Shown one piece after another: positions 1-6,123 of a DNA stretch of 11,127 bases. Position 1 is the stretch's first letter. The number at the start of each line of letters is the position of its first letter. The notes below the pieces were generated by a model. It was given only the letters and a program-made list of their open reading frames with translations. It did no database searches and was not told where the DNA came from. The stretch is taken from contig JBCCXL010000042.1 of NCBI GenBank assembly GCA_039191605.1, positions 1-11,127 of the forward strand. Direction: 5' to 3'. The position numbers were made by a program, and so were the translations under genes. Source of the stretch: JBCCXL01 sp039191605 (GTDB taxonomy: Bacteria; Acidobacteriota; Thermoanaerobaculia; Multivoradales; JAHZIX01).

Positions 1-112
1 TCATCGCAGGAAATACAACGAGTATCGACCGCACAGGTCGCTAGGCGGGATCCCCCCGACGGAATTCAGAATGGCTGAGCAAACCAGCCATGGACCACCA
101 AAACTCTCATAG
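1..112 (+). CDS. IS3-family transposase (OrfB / integrase core), C-terminal fragment
   Basis: The frame is open from base 2 (first full codon CAT) to a TAG stop at 110-112, giving 36 residues; the gene enters from the left. It contains YNEYRPHRSLGGIPPTEF, which matches the hallmark end of the integrase core (rve_3) of IS3-family transposases, usually YN..RPH..LG...P.EF. In the full protein this region follows the last catalytic Glu of the DDE triad and is part of the RNase H-like fold that catalyses strand transfer at the element's ends. The catalytic DDE residues lie upstream, outside the window, so activity cannot be judged. The tail after the motif (about 14 residues) is short and ends just before the terminal inverted repeat, as usual for these elements. 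The motif makes the family call firm; the subgroup cannot be assigned. Confidence 0.78.
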   Translation, partial: HRRKYNEYRPHRSLGGIPPTEFRMAEQTSHGPPKLS

Positions 113-141
113 AAAGTGGACCGAATGTCGGGGGAAGGTCA
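1..141 (+). mobile_element. Right end of an IS3-like insertion sequence (left part outside window)
   Basis: The segment holds the C-terminal tail of an IS3/rve-type transposase (stop at 110-112), followed 29 bp later by a sequence that looks like the element's terminal inverted repeat, running about 115-141 and ending GGGGGAAGGTCA. IS3-family elements typically begin with TGA and end with TCA. Read on the other strand, this end begins TGACCTTCCCCCGACATTCG, which has the expected form. The base after the element would be 142 (tagc...), so a 3-5 bp target duplication would start there, but its partner lies off the window. The element sits just beyond the 3' end of serA and points toward it. The exact boundary is inferred from family knowledge, because the left end cannot be seen. 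Confidence 0.72.
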
Positions 142-156
142 TAGCAACAACGACGA

Positions 157-182
157 CCTAGAACTCCACCTGAAGTTCTAGG
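157..182 (-). terminator. Perfect 9-bp hairpin downstream of serA
   Basis: CCTAGAACT (157-165) and AGTTCTAGG (174-182) form a perfect 9-bp stem with an 8-nt loop, about 76 bp past the serA stop codon and 15 bp inside the insertion-sequence boundary. It could end serA transcription. In the minus-strand direction the following bases are TCGTCGTTGTTGC rather than a clean T run, so it is at best a weak intrinsic terminator. Confidence 0.4.
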
Positions 183-258
183 CCGCTCCTGCGAATCACT
201 CTTCGATTCAATGGCTACTTGGCAACCCGCCAAAGCCAAGATCTACCCCACCCCTACC

Positions 259-1836
259 TCAGCTCAAATCCACCGACACCGCCTCAAGAATGTCATCGAG
301 GCCCAGCAGCCGCTCCCGAGTCTCCGCATCCGGCAGGCGATCCAGTCGCACGGCGGCGATGGCGGTGTCTTCGCCGCGGCGGCGGGCGAGATGGATGTGG
401 GTGATGTTGATGCCGGCATCGCCGAGGACGGTACCGATGCGGCCCACGACGCCGGGAACGTCGCGGTTGACGATGACCAGCAGTCGGCCTTCGGGTTTGA
501 ACTCCAGCTGGTAGCCGCGGAAGCTCACCACGCGGGCGTCGTCCTCACCGAAGACGGTGCCTTCGACCTCGACGACCTTTCCATCGGAGGACTCCAGAGT
601 CACCTTCAGGCAGCGGTCGAAGACGCGATGGCTGGAGTGAACGGAGCGCTCGACGTCGATGGCGCGGGAGTTGGCGAGGTGACCGGCGTTGACGTAGTTG
701 ACGCCGGCGCCGATGGAGTGGGTCAGGGCGCCCTTGAGGACGGCGACGCCGACGGAGTGATGGAGCTCTTCCTCGACTCCCCAGAAATCCACCTTGGCGC
801 GGTGCAGCGCGCCGTCTAGCAGGGCCGAGGCGAGGCGGCCAAGCTGCTCGCCGAGGGGGAGGAAGGGGCTGGGGCGCGAGCCGGTGGAGCGGAAGGGCAG
901 GTTGACGGCGGTGACTTCGAGGGAGCCGTCGAGGGCCTTGAGCACCATCTCCGCGGTGTCGGCGGCGATGCGCAGCTGGGCTTCCTGGGTCTGGGCGCCG
1001 ATGTGAGGGGTGGCCACCACTTTGGGGTGAAGGATCAGGTCGAAGCTCTCCGGCGGCTCGTTGGTGAAGACATCCAGGGCAGCGCCGCGGATGTGGCCGT
1101 CGTTGAGCAGCTCCAGCAGGGTGTCCTCGTCCAGGGTGCCGCCGCGGCCGCAGTTGACCACCACGGCCCCCTTCTTCAGCTGACGCAGGCGGTCGCCGGA
1201 GAGGATGTTGCGGGTGGCTTCGGTGAGGGGGGTGTGGAGGCTGACTACGTCCACCTGGGACAGCAGCTCATCGAGGGAGAGGAGCTCGACGCCCTCCCGC
1301 TCGGCCACCGCCGGCTCGAGGTAGGGATCGTAGGCCAGCACCCGCATCTCGAAACCGCGGGCGCGGCGGGCGACCCGCTGGCCGATGCGGCCAAAGCCCA
1401 CCAGGCCGATGGTCTTGCCCTGGAGCTCCATGCCGACGAAGCTCTTACGGTCCCACACGCCCTTCTTCATCACCGCGTCCGCCGAGGCGACGTTGCGGGC
1501 CAGGGCCAGCAACAGGGCGAAGGTGTGCTCGGTGGCGGACATCATGTTGGCGGTGGGGGCGTTGACCACCAGGATGCCGCGCTCGGTGGCGGCGGCGACA
1601 TCGACGTTGTCGACGCCGATGCCGGCGCGGCCCACCACCCGCAGGTTCTTGCCGGCGTCCAGCAACTCGGCGGTCACCTGGGTGCCGCTGCGGACCACGA
1701 GGGCGTCGTAATCCGGCAGGATCTCCGCCAGCCGGCTCTTCTCTTCAGGGGCCAGCAGGCGAACTTCAGCGCCGTTGGCGCCGAGGGCTTCGATGCCGGA
1801 GGGGTGCAAGGGATCAGAAATCAGAATGCGGTGCAT
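259..1836 (-). CDS. serA: D-3-phosphoglycerate dehydrogenase (long, ACT-domain form)
   Basis: This cytoplasmic enzyme oxidises 3-phosphoglycerate to 3-phosphohydroxypyruvate with NAD+, the first committed step of serine synthesis. The 525-residue length matches the type 1 family (about 525-530 aa). Residues 1-100 and 285-315 form the substrate domain. The Rossmann NAD domain spans about 100-285, with GFGRIG at 147-152. The catalytic set is visible: R231 in CGRGG, E260 in the NEPP segment and H278 in PHIG. Residues about 315-440 fit the intervening (ASB) domain. Residues about 452-525 fit a C-terminal ACT domain (RLLVIVNRDVPGVVGRIG), which binds serine for feedback inhibition in relatives. The ATG at 1834-1836 has GGAG 8 bp upstream on the minus strand. 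The upstream neighbour is a class V aminotransferase 187 bp away, which suggests a serine-biosynthesis pair. An insertion sequence abuts the 3' side. No defects are seen. Confidence 0.96.
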   Translation of the reverse strand: MHRILISDPLHPSGIEALGANGAEVRLLAPEEKSRLAEILPDYDALVVRSGTQVTAELLDAGKNLRVVGRAGIGVDNVDVAAATERGILVVNAPTANMMSATEHTFALLLALARNVASADAVMKKGVWDRKSFVGMELQGKTIGLVGFGRIGQRVARRARGFEMRVLAYDPYLEPAVAEREGVELLSLDELLSQVDVVSLHTPLTEATRNILSGDRLRQLKKGAVVVNCGRGGTLDEDTLLELLNDGHIRGAALDVFTNEPPESFDLILHPKVVATPHIGAQTQEAQLRIAADTAEMVLKALDGSLEVTAVNLPFRSTGSRPSPFLPLGEQLGRLASALLDGALHRAKVDFWGVEEELHHSVGVAVLKGALTHSIGAGVNYVNAGHLANSRAIDVERSVHSSHRVFDRCLKVTLESSDGKVVEVEGTVFGEDDARVVSFRGYQLEFKPEGRLLVIVNRDVPGVVGRIGTVLGDAGINITHIHLARRRGEDTAIAAVRLDRLPDAETRERLLGLDDILEAVSVDLS

Positions 1837-2023
1837 GAGGTGAGCTCCGAGGGGAAGTGAACGAGGGGACTGAAGGGTGAGGGATGGAAAGCTGGGGCCT
1901 CGTTGGGTAGGCGCACGCTAGAAGGCGCTTACTAGAGAGTCGTGCTGTGGAGGCCTGTCAGGGGGACGCTCAAGGGAGAGCTTTCGGGGGGTTTTTGGAA
2001 CTCGGGCCGGCGCGGCAGAGGCC

Positions 2024-3211
2024 TTAGGACGAAACTCCTGCCTCGGTGACCTCGAGGGCCTCTTCCACCACTTCATCGAGGACTGCGAAGAGGGCTTCGA
2101 GATCTGCCGGGGAGACCTCGCCCATGTGGCCGATGCGGAAGGTGCGACCCTTCCACTCGCCGTAGCCTCCAGCCACGGCGAAGCCTCGCTGGGCCAGCCG
2201 GCGGACGATCTCGGCGCCGTCGAGGCCGGCTTCCTGAAGGGCCGGCGGGGGCTCGAGGCAGGTGACGGTGGCGCTGCGGGCGGAGGGCTCCGCCGGCAGC
2301 CGGAAATCGTGGCGCGCCGCCCACTGGGCGCAGGCCCGCTGGCCGGCGGCGCTGCGCTCCCAGCGGGCTTCCAGGCCTTCGGCGAGGACCCGCTGCAGCT
2401 GGTAGTCCATCGCCCAGATCTGCGGCACCGCCGGCGTGGTGATGGTGCCCTTGGGGTGGTAGTCCCGATAGCGCAGGAAGTCGGTGTAGTAGCCGCGGTG
2501 GGGCATCGCCTCGGCGCGGGCCTCGGCGGCGGCGCTGAAGGTGAAGACGGTGAGCCCCGGCGGCAGGGCCAGGCCCTTCTGCACCCCGGCGAGGGCGACG
2601 TCCACGCCCCAGGCGTCGAATTCGAAGGGGGCAGAGGCCAGGGAGGAAACGCAGTCCACCAGCACCAGCGCATCGCTTTCCTCTCGCACCACTCGCGCGA
2701 TCTCTTCCACCGGATTAACCACCGCGGAGGAAGTCTCGTTGTGGACCACGGTCACCGCGTCATAAGTCTGGCGAGAGCCGGCCCGGCGCAGCGCCTGGCG
2801 CACTAGCTCGGGGTCCACCGCCCGGCCGTAGGGCACCCGCAGGGCGTCGGCCTGTTTGCCGGCGAGGCGGCTGGCCTCGTGCCAGCGCTCGGCGAAGGCG
2901 CCGCCGACGAGATTCAGCACTCGGCGGGGCACCAGGGAGACGATGGCGCTCTCCATCACCAGGGTGGAGCTACCGGTGGCAACGTAGGCCGGGCGCTGGC
3001 TGCGGAAGACCTGGGGAAGAGCCTCAGCGATGCGGCGATAGGCATCGAGGAATTCCGGCGAGCGGTGAGGCACCACCGGACGCAGCATCTGCTGACGCAC
3101 CGACTCCAGTACGTAAGTGGGGCCCGGTACGAAGTAGCGGACCGGCTCCCGAGAATGGAGCTTGGCGGGGTCGATGGAGGATGCAGTAGAGGACTTAGGA
3201 GTAGTGCTCAT
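2024..3211 (-). CDS. Class V PLP-dependent aminotransferase (alanine-glyoxylate / serine-pyruvate type)
   Basis: This 395-residue fold-type I PLP enzyme belongs to the family of alanine-glyoxylate, serine-pyruvate and archaeal/cyanobacterial-type phosphoserine aminotransferases. Visible landmarks are a substrate/PLP phosphate region ATGSST (78-83), HNETSS (157-162), D186 in VDCVSS (pyridine-nitrogen Asp), K212 in AGVQKGLALPPG (Schiff-base lysine) and R359 in RIGHMG (carboxylate-binding Arg). The ATG at 3209-3211 was chosen because the protein then starts with a short flexible lead before REPVRYFVPGPT, where the family fold begins. An upstream ATG at 3266-3268 would add 19 residues and is possible. 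Shine-Dalgarno support is modest for the chosen start (GAGG 12 bp upstream; AAGG 2 bp upstream). It lies directly upstream of serA on the same strand, so a role as the second enzyme of serine synthesis (SerC function) is a reasonable inference, but substrate cannot be read from the sequence. Confidence 0.9.
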   Translation of the reverse strand: MSTTPKSSTASSIDPAKLHSREPVRYFVPGPTYVLESVRQQMLRPVVPHRSPEFLDAYRRIAEALPQVFRSQRPAYVATGSSTLVMESAIVSLVPRRVLNLVGGAFAERWHEASRLAGKQADALRVPYGRAVDPELVRQALRRAGSRQTYDAVTVVHNETSSAVVNPVEEIARVVREESDALVLVDCVSSLASAPFEFDAWGVDVALAGVQKGLALPPGLTVFTFSAAAEARAEAMPHRGYYTDFLRYRDYHPKGTITTPAVPQIWAMDYQLQRVLAEGLEARWERSAAGQRACAQWAARHDFRLPAEPSARSATVTCLEPPPALQEAGLDGAEIVRRLAQRGFAVAGGYGEWKGRTFRIGHMGEVSPADLEALFAVLDEVVEEALEVTEAGVSS

Positions 3212-3315
3212 AGCCTTCGAAAACCTCGGAATCTTGGGGCTCATTCCCGGCAGGCCGGAGAGCCTCACGGCGGATTATGCCGCACTGCGACGTAGATTTT
3301 GGCATTGATGCCGCG

Positions 3316-3351
3316 CCCCGTCAAACCCCCCTCTACGGGGATTCAACGGGG
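3316..3351 (-). terminator. Candidate terminator-like G/C hairpin between two minus-strand units
   Basis: CCCCGT at 3316-3321 can pair with either of two ACGGGG copies (3335-3340 and 3346-3351), and an inner CCCC/GGGG stem (3328-3331 with 3337-3340) is also possible. In the minus-strand transcript the inner stem is followed by GGTTTG, a short T run only. It lies 29 bp past the stop of the 163-residue gene and about 105 bp before the aminotransferase start, where a terminator would be expected. Evidence is by eye only. Confidence 0.3.
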
Positions 3352-3379
3352 TGGATTACGGACGCTATTTCTTGGGCTG

Positions 3380-3871
3380 CTATTCGGAAGAGCTGCCGGA
3401 CTTCAGGCCCCACGGATCGGGCTTGCGCAGGCGGGAGATCAGCTCCGCGGTGGAGAGCCGCCAGGACTTCCCCTCGCCTCCCTCACTCTCCACCACCACT
3501 CGCCAGCCCTCATCGCCCTCGCTTCCCGCGGGCTCCAGCCTCGGCAGAGCCTCGCTCTCTACGTCTTCTCCCTGCACCAGCACCAGCCGGTAGTCGCGGA
3601 AGTGCTCCCGCTGCACATCCCGCTGCACCGCGGGGCCCCGGCGACGCTTCCAGGAGAGATTTCCTCGCGGCCCCACCACCACCGCCCGGCCTACGCTCTC
3701 CATCGCCGCAGCCTGCTGAAGGCTCTGCGGCAGCGGATCCGGCGCGGCGCTCTGATGCTCCAGCCAGCCGGCCCGCTGCCCCGCCGCCTCGAGGGCAGAG
3801 AAGAGAGAACCGTAGGCTTCGATGGGCGCGGCGGCGGCGAGCCGGTGGGGGGGCCTTGCAGCCTTGCTCAA
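3380..3871 (-). CDS. Uncharacterised 163-residue protein, coupled to the NamZ-like gene
   Basis: I do not recognise this family. The 163-residue product has no signal peptide, membrane segment or cysteine. It starts at a TTG (3869-3871) that overlaps the TGA of the upstream DUF1343 gene by 4 bp (TTGA), an arrangement typical of translational coupling; GGGGAAG lies just upstream as a possible ribosome site. Visible parts are an Ala/Gln-rich helix-like start (SLFSALEAAGQRAGWLEHQ, 22-40), a basic patch with GRAVVVGPRGNLSWKRRRGP (61-80), the segment REHFRDYRLVLVQG (88-101), an acidic stretch with EGDEGW (118-123), a sequence like a short beta-rich closing domain (WRLSTAELISRLRKPDPWG), and a Ser/Glu tail. 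Its placement implies it is made together with the muramidase-like protein. Function is unknown. The coding call rests on frame length, coupling and a plausible amino-acid mix. Confidence 0.68.
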   Translation of the reverse strand: MSKAARPPHRLAAAAPIEAYGSLFSALEAAGQRAGWLEHQSAAPDPLPQSLQQAAAMESVGRAVVVGPRGNLSWKRRRGPAVQRDVQREHFRDYRLVLVQGEDVESEALPRLEPAGSEGDEGWRVVVESEGGEGKSWRLSTAELISRLRKPDPWGLKSGSSSE

Positions 3872-5079
3872 TCGTCTTCCCCGTAGATCAGCACCGGGCG
3901 TCGCAGCTCGCGGAAGCTCTCTTCGTCTTCTTCCCAGCTAGCAATCCACGCCTCCAAACCTTCCCCGCTCTCGATGGCCTCGCGGCAGCGGGTGGTCCCG
4001 GTGAGCAGATCCAGAGCCGGTCGATCGATGACGAATTCGTAGGGTTCCTGGCGCCACTGCAGCTGGCCGGCCCCGGCGCTCTGCACCGCCGCCAGCAGCT
4101 CGACCCCGGTGCGATAGGGGAGGAAGATACGGTGATCCGTCACCAGAATCTCCACGCCGCCGCAGGCTCTCCCGGCGTGCTTCTGAAATTGAGGCTTGAA
4201 GAAAGTGGGCACGAAGCTCACCCCCGGCAGCTGACGGCGATCCAGCTCCGCCACCAGGTGCAGGGGATCGAGATCCGGCGAGCCCACCAGCTGGAAGGGG
4301 CGGGTGGTGCCGCGGCCTTCAGAGAGCTCGGTGGCCTCTACCAAGCAGCCTCCCGGATAGAGCCGGGCGATGGTCAGGGTCGGCATATTGGGCGAGGGGG
4401 CAACCCAGGGCAGCCCGGTGCCGCGCCAGCCCATGGAGCGCCGCCAGCCGTCCATCGGCAGCACGGTGAGGGCCTCGTCGAAGCCCTCTCGCTTGGCCTC
4501 CAGCCGCATCAGCTCTCCGAGGGTCAGGCCGTGGCGTACCGGAATGCGGAAAGCGCCGACGAAGGATTCGAAGCCCGGCTCCGGCAGGTTGCCCTCGATG
4601 ATGTCGCCACCGAGGGGATTGGGGCGATCCAGCACCCAGATCTCTAGCCCTCGGGCGGCGGCCGCCGCCGCTGCCCACACCGCGGTAGCGGCGTAGGTGT
4701 AGTAGCGGGAGCCGACGTCCTGAAGATCGATGATCAGCAGATCCAGACCGTCGAACACCTCCGATTTCGGCCGCAGGGAGCTCTCGTCGTCACCGTACAG
4801 GGAGAGGATCGGGACGCCGGTCCAGGGGTCGACCCCGTCGCTGGAGGCCACCATGTCTTGCTCGACGCCGTAGAAGCCGTGTTCCGGACCGAAGATCACC
4901 GTCGGCAGGTGACCGGTCTCTCGCAGGGCGAGATGGATGGGCTCGAAGGAGAGCCCGGCCCGGCTGTTCCGATATCCGGAAGTGCGAGCGATGGATGCAC
5001 CGTGGGCCAGCAGAGCGTAGCGACGCCCGGCCAGCGGCGCGGGATTTCGCAGCAAGCGGTCGAGACCGGTACGAATCAC
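3868..5079 (-). CDS. DUF1343 protein, NamZ-like exo-beta-N-acetylmuramidase
   Basis: The 403-residue protein fits the DUF1343 family, whose Bacillus member NamZ removes MurNAc from non-reducing ends of peptidoglycan fragments. Family blocks are clear: GLDRLL (5-10); FGPEHGFYG (63-71), which carries E66, the position of the catalytic Glu region in the family; a DGVDPWTGVPILSLYG block; the DLLIIDLQDVGSRYYTYAAT region; WVLDRPNPLGG; then a C-terminal half with RGTTRPFQLVGSPDLD and FVPTFFKPQFQKHAG. Start: GTG at 5077-5079, with GGAGG 7 bp upstream on the minus strand. No signal peptide or lipobox is visible, unlike secreted NamZ proteins, so the product is probably cytoplasmic and could act in cell-wall recycling (inference). 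It overlaps the next gene by 4 bp. An 8-bp-arm dyad lies in its leader at 5127-5146. The usual NPxS of the first strand is replaced by HGAS. The family call is firm; the exact substrate is not proven. Confidence 0.9.
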   Translation of the reverse strand: MIRTGLDRLLRNPAPLAGRRYALLAHGASIARTSGYRNSRAGLSFEPIHLALRETGHLPTVIFGPEHGFYGVEQDMVASSDGVDPWTGVPILSLYGDDESSLRPKSEVFDGLDLLIIDLQDVGSRYYTYAATAVWAAAAAAARGLEIWVLDRPNPLGGDIIEGNLPEPGFESFVGAFRIPVRHGLTLGELMRLEAKREGFDEALTVLPMDGWRRSMGWRGTGLPWVAPSPNMPTLTIARLYPGGCLVEATELSEGRGTTRPFQLVGSPDLDPLHLVAELDRRQLPGVSFVPTFFKPQFQKHAGRACGGVEILVTDHRIFLPYRTGVELLAAVQSAGAGQLQWRQEPYEFVIDRPALDLLTGTTRCREAIESGEGLEAWIASWEEDEESFRELRRPVLIYGEDD

Positions 5080-5126
5080 GGGGAGTCCTCCACGGACAGC
5101 GAGACAAGAGGATGGAGCGGAGAGAG

Positions 5127-5146
5127 GGAGACGATAAGTCGTCTCC
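5127..5146. promoter_or_regulatory. Perfect 8-4-8 dyad in the leader of the NamZ-like gene
   Basis: GGAGACGA (5127-5134), TAAG spacer, TCGTCTCC (5139-5146) form a perfect inverted repeat with 8-bp arms. It sits 48 bp upstream of the GTG start, between the ribosome site and the only A/T-rich island of the gap. It could be an operator for a dimeric repressor or a leader-RNA hairpin. The regulator is not identifiable. Confidence 0.45.
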
Positions 5147-5153
5147 GATGCGA

Positions 5154-5163
5154 TCTATAAAAT
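5154..5163 (-). promoter_or_regulatory. Possible -10 region for the NamZ-like operon
   Basis: The minus strand reads ATTTTATAGA here, the only A/T-rich island in this gap. It contains TATAGA (four of six matches to TATAAT). At 17 bp spacing the -35 region reads CCATCA, a poor match to TTGACA, so this is a weak candidate only. Confidence 0.22.
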
Positions 5164-5406
5164 CATCGAGTCGGGGTGATGGAGTTGCGCGATGCCGGCA
5201 AGGAGGCGTCTGCACGAGGCGCCCGGAAGAAGAGCACAGCGCAATTCGGCTCTAGAGTCTAGCAGCGCCGAGAGCAGCTAGGGGCTCGGAGTCGCGTGGA
5301 CTGGGTTCTCGGTCCGTCGGCCCCGGCGCCAGCGGGATCTTCTATCGGCTTCCACAGCGCCGCCGCGAGACCCGAAGCGAGGCAAGATCAGCCGGCTCAA
5401 CCAGTC

Positions 5407-5428
5407 CGGCTCTCGGACCGAGGAGCCG
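5407..5428. repeat. G/C-rich inverted repeat near the moaC 3' side
   Basis: CGGCTC-TCGG (5407-5416) pairs with CCGA-(G)-GAGCCG (5418-5428) around a single A, giving 10 base pairs with one bulge. A second dyad follows at 5444-5456 (GTCGGA c TCCGAC). They lie 64-85 bp and 36-48 bp beyond the moaC stop. They might end or stabilise the moaC transcript, but no T run follows. Confidence 0.35.
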
Positions 5429-5491
5429 AAATCACTGCATCAAGTCGGACTCCGACACCAGATCCCGCAATCGGATCCCGGAGATTAGCCT

Positions 5492-6004
5492 TTAAGCTTC
5501 TTCTTCAAGCTTAGCACCCGAAACCGAATCGCGGTCCCACTCCCCGCCCCGACCTCCGCTCTTGTGCTCTAGCCGAAGATCCTGAATCACCGCTCCCCGC
5601 TCCACCGCCTTGACCATGTCGTAGAGAGCCAGGGCCGCCGCCGAGCAGGCCGCCAGCGCCTCCATCTCGGCGCCGGTGCGTCCGGTGGTCACCACCTCCG
5701 AGCGCAGCCTCACTCCCCCTTCTACTGGTTCGATCTCCACCTCCACCCGATCCAGCGCCAGGGGATGGCAGAGGGGGATCCAGTCGGACGTGCGCTTCGC
5801 CCCCTGAATCCCGGCGATGCGGGCCACGGCGATGGCGTCTCCCTTCGGTAGGGAGCTCAAGCTCGCTACGGTGTCGGCGGAAAGCTCCACACGGCAGGAG
5901 GCCCTCGCCACCCGGCGGGTGATGGCCTTACCGGAGACGTCCACCATCCTCGCGACGCCCTGGTCGTCGAGGTGGCTGAAGCCGGGGGAATCAGGGTTGC
6001 TCAT
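5492..6004 (-). CDS. moaC: Cyclic pyranopterin monophosphate synthase (molybdenum cofactor)
   Basis: MoaC converts the MoaA product 3',8-cyclo-7,8-dihydro-GTP to cyclic pyranopterin monophosphate, an early step of molybdopterin synthesis in the cytoplasm. The 170-residue length is normal for the family. Family blocks run in order: MVDVSGKAITRRVARA (20-35), KGDAIAVARIAGIQGAKRTSDWIPLCHPL (54-82), TTGRTGAEMEALAA (106-119), YDMVKAVERG (128-137) and a closing EHKSGG. K54, H80, D129 and K132 occupy the places of known active-site residues of the E. coli enzyme. The ATG (6002-6004) has AGGAAG 9 bp upstream; that site lies in a short hairpin. No other Mo-cofactor gene is in view: the gene stands alone, divergent from a glycosyltransferase, so it is not in a moa operon within this window. 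The stop codon falls in a 7-bp inverted repeat (5493-5513). Confidence 0.95.
   Translation of the reverse strand: MSNPDSPGFSHLDDQGVARMVDVSGKAITRRVARASCRVELSADTVASLSSLPKGDAIAVARIAGIQGAKRTSDWIPLCHPLALDRVEVEIEPVEGGVRLRSEVVTTGRTGAEMEALAACSAAALALYDMVKAVERGAVIQDLRLEHKSGGRGGEWDRDSVSGAKLEEEA
5493..5513 (-). repeat. 7-bp inverted repeat spanning the moaC stop codon
   Basis: TAAGCTT (5493-5499) and AAGCTTA (5507-5513) are perfect complements with a 7-nt loop; the loop and one arm encode the last Glu/Ala residues. No T run follows in the transcript direction. It may be chance from the KLEEEA codons or a weak mRNA 3' hairpin. Confidence 0.3.
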
Positions 6005-6020
6005 CGGAGGAATCTTCCTC
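6005..6020 (-). promoter_or_regulatory. Hairpin that includes the moaC ribosome site
   Basis: GAGGAA (6007-6012) and TTCCTC (6015-6020) are perfect 6-bp complements separated by 2 nt on the plus strand. In the moaC transcript GAGGAAG (the Shine-Dalgarno sequence) pairs with TTCCTC immediately before the ATG. This could hide the ribosome site. The 2-nt loop is too tight for a full stem, so about 4-5 pairs would form. It is suggestive only. Confidence 0.3.
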
Positions 6021-6027
6021 GGTCGAA

Positions 6028-6043
6028 AAGAGAGCGATCTCTT
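6028..6043. promoter_or_regulatory. Dyad AAGAGA-GCGA-TCTCTT in the divergent gap
   Basis: This is a perfect 6-bp-arm, 4-nt-spacer inverted repeat between the divergent moaC and glycosyltransferase genes. Read as plus-strand RNA the loop is GCGA, a GNRA-type tetraloop, so a stable hairpin is possible if transcribed toward the glycosyltransferase. As DNA it could be an operator. Confidence 0.35.
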
Positions 6044-6063
6044 GGAGAGAAGGGAACAGCGGG

Positions 6064-6079
6064 CTGAGGGGCGCCTCAG
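6064..6079. promoter_or_regulatory. Dyad CTGAGG-GGCG-CCTCAG in the divergent gap
   Basis: This is a second perfect 6-4-6 inverted repeat, centred 36 bp from the first, with different arm sequence. It lies 44 bp before the glycosyltransferase ATG. The same geometry in the same gap is notable, but the arms do not match, so they are not two copies of one site. Confidence 0.33.
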
Positions 6080-6112
6080 AAGGCACCCAGGATAGGGCCA
6101 TCAAGAGGGCTG

Positions 6113-6117
6113 GGAGG
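6113..6117 (+). promoter_or_regulatory. Ribosome site that decides the glycosyltransferase start
   Basis: GGAGG lies 6 bp before the ATG at 6124. The alternative ATG at 6154, which would give a protein starting at the family's first strand (MPITVVVPTLDEA), has no comparable site. This favours the longer start with a 10-residue lead. Confidence 0.6.
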
Positions 6118-6123
6118 AGCGCT

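Larger units (their letters stand above)
5080..5491. other. 412-bp non-coding gap between moaC and the NamZ-like gene
   Basis: I see no convincing gene here. It holds the probable leader and promoter region of the NamZ-like gene at its left side (ribosome site 5087-5091, dyad 5127-5146, A/T-rich island 5156-5163). Toward moaC it holds a run of G/C dyads: 5407-5428 and 5444-5456, plus two GATCCCG copies at 5461 and 5474. Short frames that cross it lack ribosome sites and protein-like composition. Confidence 0.7.

Noticed and set aside
53..134. CCCCCGAC (53-60) with GTCGGGGG (127-134) enclosing an ATGGCTG/CAGCCAT hairpin (71-91), as a possible structured RNA
   Set aside because: The left arm and inner hairpin lie inside the transposase coding tail and the right arm is the insertion-sequence terminal repeat, so the pairing is more likely incidental.
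1003..1860. Long plus-strand frame opposite serA
   Set aside because: SerA motifs in the minus frame are decisive; the plus frame is Gly/Val/His-rich shadow sequence.
1837..2023. Possible terminator or promoter between the aminotransferase and serA
   Set aside because: Only short 4-bp pairings and a GGGGGGTTTTT tract in the opposite direction were seen; nothing reliable in the transcript direction.
3277..4647. A 456-codon plus-strand frame opposite the NamZ-like and 163-residue genes
   Set aside because: It is Ala/Pro/Arg/Gln-rich shadow coding across two minus-strand genes with no recognisable motif; the minus frame has clear DUF1343 blocks.
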